Part shown: positions 18,184 through 26,172 of the stretch, in pieces
How the letters are laid out: every line of letters starts with the position of its first letter
Position numbering within the stretch: the stretch's first letter is position 1
Assembly: GCA_033584155.1 (NCBI GenBank)
Contig: CP138355.1
Location: 3,171,826 to 3,235,825 of the forward strand
Length of the DNA stretch: 64,000 nucleotides
Source: Candidatus Electrothrix scaldis
GTDB lineage: Bacteria; Desulfobacterota; Desulfobulbia; Desulfobulbales; Desulfobulbaceae
Reading direction: 5' to 3'
The notes under the pieces: model-generated
What the model saw: the letters and a program-made list of their open reading frames with translations, nothing else
What the model was told of the DNA's origin: nothing
Database searches by the model: none
Made by a program: the position numbers and the translations under genes

Positions 18184-18807
18184 CTAATTAGAGCGACCCA
18201 ATCCACTCTCTTCCTTAGTTAAGGTCTGAAAGGAATCAGGATGCATCAGTTTAAATTCACTTGCATGCTGAAGAAAATCAGGATCAAAGCCCTCTTTGCG
18301 TATACAGGTAATTAGCTCGATAAATTCTCTGCTCTGCTTGACTGCTGTATTACTCACAGTAGGGGGTGGCTTGTAATCAGCTGTAATCTTAGCCCCGCGA
18401 TTGACGTGATTGCCATTTCCCCTGTCATCAGTATAATACTGCGACAGCACTACAAGTCTGGTGCCGAGAAAGGCAGCCTCTTCCAGATCATGGGTAATAA
18501 AGAAAATCGTCATTTTCTCTTTCTCCCAGAGTTCCACCAAAAAAAGCTGCATATCTTCCCTGGTATCAGGATCAAGGGCACCAAAGGGCTCATCCATAAC
18601 CAGAATTTTTGGTTTCATAATCAGAGACTGCCCGATAGCCACACGCTGCTGCATACCGCCCGACAACTCATGAGGATATTTCCCACCATGCTCGACCAAC
18701 CGGATCTTTTCCAGCATGTCTGTTGCTTCCTCGTTTATTTCTTTGCGCGACATCTCCTTTGGGTGCGGCTCTTCTAAATCAAAGCTAGGGTATTGAAAAA
18801 GTGCCAA
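18184..18807 (-). pseudogene. NitT/TauT-type ABC transporter ATPase, C-terminal half (split gene)
   Basis: This half holds the ABC signature LSGGMQQRV, Walker B KILVMDEPFGALDP and the H-loop FITHDLEEA, followed by the C-terminal extension (SQYYTDDRG) seen in one subgroup of nitrate/taurine-like importers. Walker A is missing: it lies in the other half at 18963-19319. The first 16 residues of the open frame (MALFQYPSFDLEEPHP) are read from the inserted element. Removing the element and one 9-bp target copy rejoins the halves in frame into a 300-residue protein, so the break is due only to that insertion. Neither half should work alone. Confidence 0.88.
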
Positions 18808-18984
18808 TACTTCATTTCACTTTAAGTGCTATTTGTCTAAACTGCTCCTGTTAATGTGGTGGTAATTATGGGGTCTATTTTTACCGGATTAAAAGTAGAG
18901 CAGTTCGAGCGAATAACACTCAATTTGAAATCTACAATTGATATATTATAAATATGTTAACATCAAAACAGAAGAGCCGCACCC
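18761..18984. mobile_element. 224-bp MITE-like element inserted in the ABC ATPase gene
   Basis: The element is bounded by perfect 15-bp terminal inverted repeats, GGGTGCGGCTCTTCT (18761-18775) and its complement (18970-18984). It is flanked by a 9-bp direct repeat ATCTCCTTT (18752-18760 and 18985-18993), the expected target site duplication. It has no open frame of its own and is AT-rich inside. I cannot name the parental IS family. Confidence 0.9.
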
Positions 18985-19319
18985 ATCTCCTTTGAGCCCT
19001 GTCGTCCGCCGAGGCGCAGGCCCAAGCTGATATTATCCAGCACAGTCAGGTGAGGAAAGAGAGAATACTTCTGAAAAACCACGCCCCGGTGGATGTCTGG
19101 TGGCCCCACAATTTTATGTTCAAGCAGGATTTGTCCGGCTGTGGGAACCTCTGCCCCGATTATCAGGCGCAACAAGGTTGATTTGCCGCAACCGCTGGGG
19201 CCAACCACGGTACAGAACTCTCCTCTGCTCACCTGGAGATCAATATTATCCAGGATTACTTTACCGTTATAGACCTTGTACACATCGATAATGTGGAGAA
19301 AATCGGGATCAGAACTCAT
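18963..19319 (-). pseudogene. NitT/TauT-type ABC transporter ATPase, N-terminal half (split gene)
   Basis: The frame starts MSSDPDFLHIIDVYKVYNGK and contains Walker A GPSGCGKSTLL and the Q-loop VVFQKYSLFPHLTVLDNISL. After KEM it runs into the inserted element and stops within six codons (GAALLF). The signature motif, Walker B and the H-loop are in the downstream half. An open frame extends upstream to 19451, but the family usually begins close to DFLHI, so I chose 19319. A piece of the cognate permease gene precedes it. Confidence 0.85.
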
Positions 19320-19485
19320 CTGTCGCCGGGAGCATTCCCTGATTCTTAATCGCTGAACAAGTGCCTGTAAAACCATTGGCTGCATGTGCAAAAATTCGCT
19401 GGGGAGTTGATGGTTTTCCAGATTTTTCATCGCACCACCACACCATTGCACAATGAATACAGATGTTTATATCGGAGTAATGAAA

Positions 19486-19725
19486 TTAATAAATAGGGAA
19501 TGCTCCCTCTGTCGCCTCCAACGACAGTGTACCAGGGTAAAACCAGCGCATGAGATGACGAAGCAACCAGTCTATAGCAAAGCCCAACAAGGTAATCCAG
19601 AGAACGTAGGGCAGAATAATATCCATAGCCAGATAGCGACGCACCAAAAAAATCCTGTATCCCAGGCCGCGCCGGGTACGTGCAGGGCAAATCATAAACT
19701 CCCCTGATTGTTTTTTGAAAAAAAT
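19486..19725 (-). pseudogene. ABC transporter permease, C-terminal remnant
   Basis: The frame reads GEFMICPARTRRGLGYRIF and then RRYLAMDIILPYVLWITLLG, followed by FAIDWLLRHL. This matches the last cytoplasmic loop (the GLGY element) and last membrane helix of NitT/TauT-type permeases. A stop lies just upstream, and the usual 200 or so preceding residues are absent, so only the end of the gene remains. It sits in the expected order ahead of the ATPase gene, so the operon was already decayed or rearranged. The stretch 19731-19984 holds nothing I recognise. Confidence 0.7.
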
Positions 19726-19984
19726 ATCAGGTACTCATCATCATCTCAATGTAGAGGACAACCTCTTTTCTTTGTTGGGATTTATTGGTCGGTTGATTCC
19801 AACAGAATACGTCATTTCCTATCTCATGGCATTCTTAAACACCACTTTTGAGTATAACTCGAAAATAAAAAATATGTCCCTCTGTCTCCCCACCGAAAAA
19901 ATTGACGCCCAGTAAAAAAGATGCTAAGCAGAGAGCATATACCATAACGCCTCAACAGAATAACCCAAATGGTGCTTATACCCG

Positions 19985-21277
19985 ATGATAGCGGAAAAAA
20001 AATACGCCCTTGAGCTGGCCGATTTTATCGGCTCATCCCCCACATCCTTTCATGCTGTTGCCACGGCGGCGGAGCTGCTGGAGAAGAAAGGTTTTCAGCA
20101 GCTTGATGAAAAAGAGAACTGGCAGAAGCTGCCTGCTGGAAAATATTTTGTCCTCCGCAATGAATCCAGCCTCATCAGCTTCATCTGGAATGACGGGGCA
20201 CAATCCGTGGAGATGATCGGGGCCCATACTGACAGTCCCTGCCTCAAGGTCAAGCCCAAGCCTGTTATCAGAAACTGGAACTGTCTGCAACTTGGGGTTG
20301 AGATCTACGGCGGTGCCCTGCTCAGGCCCTGGTTTGACCGGGAGCTCTCCCTTGCCGGGCGGGTGCTCTGGCATGAGGTGGGCTCAACAGAGCTGCATTC
20401 CACCCTGATTGATTTTAAGCGTCCGGTTGCCATTATTCCTAACCTAGCTATTCATCTGAACAGCGAAGCCAATAAACTCCAGGAAGTCAACAGACAGAGT
20501 GATATGGTTCCCCTGCTTTCTCTGACCGAAGAAGAGCAAACCGACTTCTTCCAAATCATTGAGAAGCAATTGCGGCGTCAGTATTCCCTGCCGGGACAGA
20601 TCGCCATAAGTGACCACGAGCTCTTCTTTTATGATGCGGCCTCCCCTGCCCTGATCGGTTTGGAGGAGCAATTTCTTACCGGGGCCCGCCTGGACAACCT
20701 GATCTCCTGCTTTGCCGCCCTCCAAGCCTTAGTGGTTGCTGATGCCGCTGGAACGGAACAAAACTGCATGATTATGCTCAACGACCACGAGGAGGTGGGC
20801 AGCACCTCGGCTGTGGGTGCGCAAGGTTCCTTTCTCCGTGACATCCTGAAGCGGCTGCTGCCGGATCCGGGCGAACGGCAGGCCATGCTGCGTAAGTCAT
20901 TGCTCATCTCAGCAGATAATGCCCATGCACTCCACCCTAATTTCGCAGACAAGCATGATCCCCAGCACCAGCCGCTGATGAGCAAGGGCCTGGTTATCAA
21001 GCTCAATGCCAACCAGCGCTATGCCACCAATGCCGGGACCTCGGCCCGCTTCCGCATGCTCTGTGAACAGGCAGAGGTGCCAGTACAGGAATTTGTTGTA
21101 CGTAATGATATGGGCTGCGGCTCCACCATTGGTCCGCTCACTGCCGCCAAAATCGGAGTGGACACGGTGGATATTGGTGTGCCTTCCCTGGCCATGCATT
21201 CTATTCGTGAAACAGCAGCCTGCACCGATTGCTGGTATCTCTATCAGGTCTTACGCAGATTTTTCAGCGCGGAATAA
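19985..21277 (+). CDS. M18-family aminopeptidase
   Basis: A 430-aa zinc aminopeptidase of the aspartyl aminopeptidase family, of usual length. Key elements: GAHTDSPCLKVKP near residue 79 (first metal His), LTGARLDNLISCFAAL near 233, LNDHEEVGSTSAVGAQ near 260 (catalytic/metal Glu pair), SADNAHALHPNF near 305 and MHSIRETA near 405 (last His). It removes N-terminal residues, usually acidic ones, from peptides in the cytoplasm. The next gene starts 5 bp after its stop, so the two are probably co-transcribed. Confidence 0.95.
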   Translation: MIAEKKYALELADFIGSSPTSFHAVATAAELLEKKGFQQLDEKENWQKLPAGKYFVLRNESSLISFIWNDGAQSVEMIGAHTDSPCLKVKPKPVIRNWNCLQLGVEIYGGALLRPWFDRELSLAGRVLWHEVGSTELHSTLIDFKRPVAIIPNLAIHLNSEANKLQEVNRQSDMVPLLSLTEEEQTDFFQIIEKQLRRQYSLPGQIAISDHELFFYDAASPALIGLEEQFLTGARLDNLISCFAALQALVVADAAGTEQNCMIMLNDHEEVGSTSAVGAQGSFLRDILKRLLPDPGERQAMLRKSLLISADNAHALHPNFADKHDPQHQPLMSKGLVIKLNANQRYATNAGTSARFRMLCEQAEVPVQEFVVRNDMGCGSTIGPLTAAKIGVDTVDIGVPSLAMHSIRETAACTDCWYLYQVLRRFFSAE

Positions 21278-21282
21278 GACAG

Positions 21283-21675
21283 ATGTCCTTTACTGCGGAA
21301 GAAAAGCAACGGGCCTTTGGTTTTCATCTCATGTTGGACTGCTACCAATGTAATCCTGAGCACTTGGATAATATAGACTCCTGCTACAGGTTCCTTGATG
21401 AGCTGGTCCTCATAACCGGGGCCACCAAGCAGACCCAACCCTATGTATTCAGGACGCCGGAGGAATTTGCCGGTAAGGAAGGCTTATCCGGCTGGGTCCC
21501 CCTGGTGGAATCAGGGATTTCCATCCATACCCTGACAGTAAGTAATTTCATCAGTCTGGATGTCTATTCCTGCAAGGAATTCAGTCGGGAAGATATCACC
21601 GCCTTTACCCAGCAGTTCTTTCAGCCAGCTGAGATTGAAGAGCGCTTCCTGTTGCGAGGCCTGAAATATCATTGA
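21283..21675 (+). CDS. S-adenosylmethionine decarboxylase-like protein (SpeH-type)
   Basis: A 130-aa protein that begins FGFHLMLDCYQCNPEHL, like bacterial AdoMet decarboxylase. The processing region reads LVESGISIHT: the Glu-Ser bond that is autocleaved to give the pyruvoyl group is kept, the following His of the usual ESHISIHT is Gly, and the second His (SIHT) is kept; LDVYSC retains the catalytic Cys. The usual WPEYGYA after SIHT is replaced by LTVSNFIS. It may be active or a divergent relative. No spermidine synthase gene is near. The start ATG at 21283 has GGAA upstream; an open frame reaches back to 21229 but lies inside the aminopeptidase gene. Confidence 0.75.
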   Translation: MSFTAEEKQRAFGFHLMLDCYQCNPEHLDNIDSCYRFLDELVLITGATKQTQPYVFRTPEEFAGKEGLSGWVPLVESGISIHTLTVSNFISLDVYSCKEFSREDITAFTQQFFQPAEIEERFLLRGLKYH

Positions 21676-21694
21676 GCTGGGCATCGGAGCAGGA

Positions 21695-22585
21695 ATGGGA
21701 AAAATCTATCATCGCATCTCTGCTCCAATCGCTCTCTTTTTCCTCCTGTTCCCCCTCTGCGCCCAAGGCGCTTCCCTGGGAAAATGCTATAAGCGAACAA
21801 CTGAAGGCATAGAAATCAGCTACCTGGGCGGCTATCCCTCTGCTAAACGTATCCACAGCAAGGTCCAGGGCGCTGATCCCGCTTCTTTCCTCCTCTTGGC
21901 AGACATTCAGGGCGATAACTGCGGTCAGGCACCGCTTTACGGTGCTGATGCCAAGCAAGTCTTTTTCCGCAACAAGCCTCTTGCCGGAGCTGATCCGAAA
22001 TATTTCATCGTCATCGGCAAGGGATATAGCCACGACCGGATCGGCCTCTATTATCGCGACAAGCTGGTAGCCAATGTCAAACCGGAGGGCATTCGCCTTA
22101 TTCCCATCCCCTACTCTACGGCTGTATACTGCGCAACCACCGCTGTGGTTCTCTCCCGAGACGAACCAATCATCGCAGCGGTGGACCCACTCACCGTTCA
22201 GGCCCTGGGCGGCCGATGGCTGCGGGACGCCAAGCATGTCTATCTGGAGCATTTCAAAGAAAACATCCAGGGTGCGGACCCGAACAGTTTTAGCGTGTTA
22301 GCGCCCAGGAAAGGCAGGTTACGTGATCTGCTCTATGCGCAGGACAGGAATCGGGTCTATATGCTCACTGCTCAGGGAGTGAAGATTTTGCAAGGGGCTG
22401 ACCCGGCGACCTTTGAGCGGCTGAATAAGCAGTATTGCCGGGATCGATCCACAGTTTATTATCAGGGCATGCCGGTTGAGGGTGCCCATGCCCCGAGTTT
22501 CCATGTCCCCAAGCGTACCTTCGGTCATACTGGTTTTGACAAGTTCGGCAAGATCCATCGTGGTAAAAGAGTTGCTGGCAAATAA
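21695..22585 (+). CDS. Secreted DKNYY-domain protein
   Basis: A 296-aa protein with a signal peptide (hydrophobic core SAPIALFFLLFPLCAQGASL). The mature part is built of repeats of the DKNYY type: an Asp-x-x-x-Val/Leu-Tyr/Phe-Tyr core followed by GADP-x-x-F (for example DAKQVFFRNKPLAGADPKYF, DRIGLYYRDKL, DAKHVYLEHF, GADPNSF, GADPATF, DRSTVYYQGMPVEGAHAPSF). These are beta-rich envelope proteins of unknown function. GGAGCAGGA directly before the ATG supports the start. It shares the strand with its neighbours. Confidence 0.8.
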   Translation: MGKIYHRISAPIALFFLLFPLCAQGASLGKCYKRTTEGIEISYLGGYPSAKRIHSKVQGADPASFLLLADIQGDNCGQAPLYGADAKQVFFRNKPLAGADPKYFIVIGKGYSHDRIGLYYRDKLVANVKPEGIRLIPIPYSTAVYCATTAVVLSRDEPIIAAVDPLTVQALGGRWLRDAKHVYLEHFKENIQGADPNSFSVLAPRKGRLRDLLYAQDRNRVYMLTAQGVKILQGADPATFERLNKQYCRDRSTVYYQGMPVEGAHAPSFHVPKRTFGHTGFDKFGKIHRGKRVAGK

Positions 22586-22640
22586 GACAAAACAGAGCAC
22601 CATAACCAATACACCTTTACGACATCAAGGAGTGACGCAC

Positions 22641-23600
22641 ATGAAAGCAATGTACACTGTCCAACTGATTCTTCTCTTCAGCCTTTCTTTGGCCTGTCCT
22701 GTTCACGCGGCAACGGATATATCAACTCTGGAAAAGGACTATTTCAGCGCCTATGACACGTTCTATGATCAGGCGGTCCAGTTTCATGGGGCCGTGAAAG
22801 CGGTCAGGCCGCCAGCCGACTTTAGCTTGACGGAACAGGACCTCACGGCCTATCATGCGCAACTGGAAAAACTCTATGCCAAGAAGCCGGAATACCGGGA
22901 CATGGCCGTGGGCGAGGCCAAGGACTCCAGGATGGTCAAGCAGATTGCTGAGCTTGTGGGTGCCAGTCCATCGGATATAGGCCGTTATGAGGCATCCTAT
23001 GATATTTCCCAGATGACCGGATTGTCGCATCGGGAAATGGCTGTAGTCCAGAAGGCAGGTGGCCTGTCCTCGCTCCGCCAGCTCATCTGGTCTGTGGAGC
23101 GGCTGCCCAACCGGCAATGGGTGGCGTGGTATTTCACGCTTATCGGGCATAGTGACTCTACGGCGGAAAAACTGCTTTTTCAGGATGATAGAGCTGGTTC
23201 TTCCCAGCTTGCTGAGCAGCGGGAGAAATACAGCGTTGCGGCCAAGGCCTTTAAGCAGGCCCGTGAGCACTTGGAGACGGCAATAAGTGAGACCCTTGCT
23301 GCGTCCCAGGATGTGGTGGAAAAGAACCGTCTGGCGGTCAAACAGTTTATCTTTGCTAATATCTCGAAAAAGGCCGGGAGCGTCGGTTGGGGGCGTGAAA
23401 ACTGGGGCGGCTATCCCTTGCAGGCGCCGGATAAAAAGCACTATGCCCAGGCAGCGGCCCTGGCTGAGCGTCTTCAGGTGCCTTTTGAGGATCTCGCTTT
23501 TATCAAGAAGGCTGAGGGGAATTACGGGCTGAGAAAGGTGGTGAGGGGGATGGCTTGGGTGGAGGATCGCGAGGCGATGCTTGCTGAGGTGTTTGAGTGA
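22641..23600 (+). CDS. Secreted helical protein of unknown function
   Basis: A 319-aa protein with a signal peptide (MKAMYTVQLILLFSLSLACPVHA). The start ATG at 22641 is supported by AAGGAG eight bases upstream; an open frame runs back to 22476 but overlaps the DKNYY gene and would hide the signal peptide. The mature part is mostly alpha-helical and charged (KAFKQAREHLETAISETL), with no motif I recognise. It probably acts in the periplasm. Confidence 0.72.
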   Translation: MKAMYTVQLILLFSLSLACPVHAATDISTLEKDYFSAYDTFYDQAVQFHGAVKAVRPPADFSLTEQDLTAYHAQLEKLYAKKPEYRDMAVGEAKDSRMVKQIAELVGASPSDIGRYEASYDISQMTGLSHREMAVVQKAGGLSSLRQLIWSVERLPNRQWVAWYFTLIGHSDSTAEKLLFQDDRAGSSQLAEQREKYSVAAKAFKQAREHLETAISETLAASQDVVEKNRLAVKQFIFANISKKAGSVGWGRENWGGYPLQAPDKKHYAQAAALAERLQVPFEDLAFIKKAEGNYGLRKVVRGMAWVEDREAMLAEVFE

Positions 23601-23926
23601 ATAACCTCCCCGTTTTTGGTGACAAATTGTAGGGGCATTCTGATGTTTTTTTTCATTGGTGACTCATAAATTTCCTTGCGGCGCAATGAAATTTAAAAAA
23701 ACACAAGAAAAAGTCTCATTTATCCATACAATTTTACAAGAAAATAACCTTGTTTCTTCCAATGAACTATGGTTATCTATTCCAATCATAATTTTTAGCT
23801 ACCTGAATTCGTATAATAAGTGCATAGCCTCCTCAAGTACCTGTGATACAAAGAACATCTTTGAGTAAAACAAAATTCAGATGTATCTTAAAAATAGGTA
23901 CCAAGAGCTATTCCAGGAGGTCGCAC

Positions 23927-24058
23927 ATGAGCTACAAACAGTTGAATTTTGCCGGAAGATACTATATCGCAATCGAGCTGAAAATCAAGATGTCGCATAA
24001 GCAATCGGACGCTCTCAAAGCACAGTCTCTCGCTAAATCAACCGAAATACACCAATCC
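23927..24058 (+). pseudogene. IS30-type transposase N-terminal remnant
   Basis: A consensus ribosome site (CAGGAGG) precedes ATG 23927, and the frame reads MSYKQLNFAGRYYIAIELKI, like the N-terminal helix-turn-helix of IS30 transposases. After a frameshift the +1 frame from 24001 reads AIGRSQSTVSR, stop, INRNT, the second half of the same domain. Two stops and a frameshift make it dead, and nothing of the catalytic domain follows. The rest of the gap 23601-24092 has no recognisable gene. Confidence 0.75.
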
Positions 24059-24092
24059 AAAAAGTTGAATTACTTCCTCCCTACATAATTGA

Positions 24093-26150
24093 ATGAAAAA
24101 ATTAAGGATGAAAAAAAACAAAAGGCATATCTTTCTTGCTTTTCAAAGCATCTCTTTGATACTGTTACTTTTCACAAATTCTTTTGGAAAAGAATATTTA
24201 ATCCAGCCAAGCATTGGGGAATATGCTGTATTAAGTGGGAATCAAAAACAAAAAACAATCAACGGTGAGGTATTTTTTAATCCTGCCCAAACTGAACAAT
24301 CACGAATCCTCGCTTCTAATCGTGTACTTCTCCAAATGACATTGAAGGACTCGGCTTTTGAAACAGAGTTAACTCAAAATGAAATTAACGCAATAGAAGT
24401 AGAGATTAATGATGTCAACGAGTTAATTAACAGCCTTGATTTTGAGGGTCAGTTTAACAGTTTTTTATATGGAGTCGTAACTGTAGACGCCAAAGCATAT
24501 TTCGATTTAACGTGGTCATTGGTATCAGGGGCACTTAGGGAACGTTATGGAGACAAACTAGTTGAAGGTTCCTGGAAAAAATTTTTTATGGATTCTGCAG
24601 AACAAGGGTGCAGAGCAGCGGTAGATATTGCTTTTGAATATTGCAATAAAAAATATGGATTTAACACATCGTTATTTGCAAAAATTATTCCTAGTGCTAT
24701 TGGTGATTTTTTTGGTTATTTCACAGCCTCATATAATGGTATTTTGAGTACAGCAAAACTAATAAACGCCATTAAGGGGATTATTGAACTGCCAGCCGTG
24801 CAACGGGCCCAATACAAAAACTCACTAAGCTTTGATTTTATATACGATTACGTTACATATTATCATGGCGACATACATAAAATGAAAAATGAAATAATAT
24901 CGAAGATTGATAGTGATAGCAATATCAAGATAGAGACCTTCTGGAGTGTTTGGTATTACTATATGCTAAACAGGGCAACACTCAGAGGATCCCAGATATT
25001 TGAAACTGATATCGCTCCAGCACCAGGAGTAACACCAAACCCTATTCGATTACAGGTTGTGGCAGAAGCAGCCAGATTATCTTTAGATTATATAGAAAAA
25101 TACGGTAATGGAGGGATATTTCGAGTAAAAGCAAAACAAGATATCGTCACTACAGGGACGGGCGCGGTGTTAAAGAGGTATCTAACAAAACCAGTTGTTG
25201 ATCTTGATAGAAAGCTTTATTTTATGCCCATTAATCCCGTTGTCAAAACCGGTCCCTCAATGAATATAGGATGGGGCAGGTTAATGGGGGATTACTATGA
25301 CATTTCCGATTTAAATATCTTAATATATTATAAACCATCTTATTTTCTACTAGATTACATTACAGAGTATAATAAGAATCTTTACTACAAAAAAATAGAC
25401 GAAACTGACGAGAAAGTTTATATTAGAGAAATAAAAGGCTTAACCATACATGCAAAAATAAGTAATAGCAGTGAAGTTTTAGAAAATAGAGAGTTGAGCA
25501 TTAAAAATTTTTACTTACCAGGCTTCCTGGAAGATATCGATGAAAATTATTGGGCAAAAGATTATATTTTTTCTTTATATCAAAAAGACATAATCAATGG
25601 GTATAAAGATGGGACATTCAAGCCAAAAGAAAAAATATCTAATGGTGAAATCATAAAAATGGCAACAAGAGCAATTTTATACGAAAAGTATAAGAATACA
25701 ATAAATAAATATAAAGATATAAACGGCATTTCATTTTCTAAATATGTAAATTTTCTAGAAAAGGATTTATCCATAAACACTTCACTTCTTGATGGTACTA
25801 ATATCTTTAGCTTGCTTAAGAATTCTGAAACATTAGAGTCTGCAGCAGAAGCCCTTAAAAGAAAGGCAACAAGAGGATATGTTGCAAAAATAGCAAGAAA
25901 TTTAGTTTCATATAGAGATTTAAAACCGGAAAAATTAGTGTCATGTGGAATTAAAGATACTAAAGGATGGGACGAATGCTCTACACCTTTACGTGATGAA
26001 TGTATTGTACATGGAGATAATAACAAAGATTACAATCCTGAAGATCCAATAACGCGCGATGAGGTTTCAAAAATTATTTACAGAGCAATGAAGTATTCAC
26101 TAGAAAATACCCAGTGGTGCGATGAGGACTCCGTATCTACTGCACAGTAA
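24093..26150 (+). CDS. Secreted SLH-domain protein
   Basis: A 685-aa protein with a hydrophobic signal segment (IFLAFQSISLILLLFTNSFG). The start could also be ATG 24108. Residues 30-470 are not recognised. Near residues 481-531 there is a clear S-layer homology domain (FLEDIDENYWAKDYIFSLYQ, then GYKDGTFKPKEKIS), and a second, looser one lies near 608-667 with HGDNNKDYNPEDPITRDEV. SLH domains anchor proteins to the cell envelope. The gene is AT-rich compared with its neighbours and is followed, after 22 bp, by a second SLH-type surface gene, probably in one transcript. Confidence 0.82.
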   Translation: MKKLRMKKNKRHIFLAFQSISLILLLFTNSFGKEYLIQPSIGEYAVLSGNQKQKTINGEVFFNPAQTEQSRILASNRVLLQMTLKDSAFETELTQNEINAIEVEINDVNELINSLDFEGQFNSFLYGVVTVDAKAYFDLTWSLVSGALRERYGDKLVEGSWKKFFMDSAEQGCRAAVDIAFEYCNKKYGFNTSLFAKIIPSAIGDFFGYFTASYNGILSTAKLINAIKGIIELPAVQRAQYKNSLSFDFIYDYVTYYHGDIHKMKNEIISKIDSDSNIKIETFWSVWYYYMLNRATLRGSQIFETDIAPAPGVTPNPIRLQVVAEAARLSLDYIEKYGNGGIFRVKAKQDIVTTGTGAVLKRYLTKPVVDLDRKLYFMPINPVVKTGPSMNIGWGRLMGDYYDISDLNILIYYKPSYFLLDYITEYNKNLYYKKIDETDEKVYIREIKGLTIHAKISNSSEVLENRELSIKNFYLPGFLEDIDENYWAKDYIFSLYQKDIINGYKDGTFKPKEKISNGEIIKMATRAILYEKYKNTINKYKDINGISFSKYVNFLEKDLSINTSLLDGTNIFSLLKNSETLESAAEALKRKATRGYVAKIARNLVSYRDLKPEKLVSCGIKDTKGWDECSTPLRDECIVHGDNNKDYNPEDPITRDEVSKIIYRAMKYSLENTQWCDEDSVSTAQ

Positions 26151-26172
26151 AAAATTCTTGTCCAGGTACTCC

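Noticed and set aside
22476-22640. Longer start for the secreted protein at 22641
   Set aside because: It would overlap the end of the DKNYY gene, bury the signal peptide and ignore the strong AAGGAG site before ATG 22641.
23656-23868. A 70-codon open frame in the gap after 23600
   Set aside because: No good ribosome site, no domain, and a composition like AT-rich non-coding DNA next to a decayed IS30 fragment.
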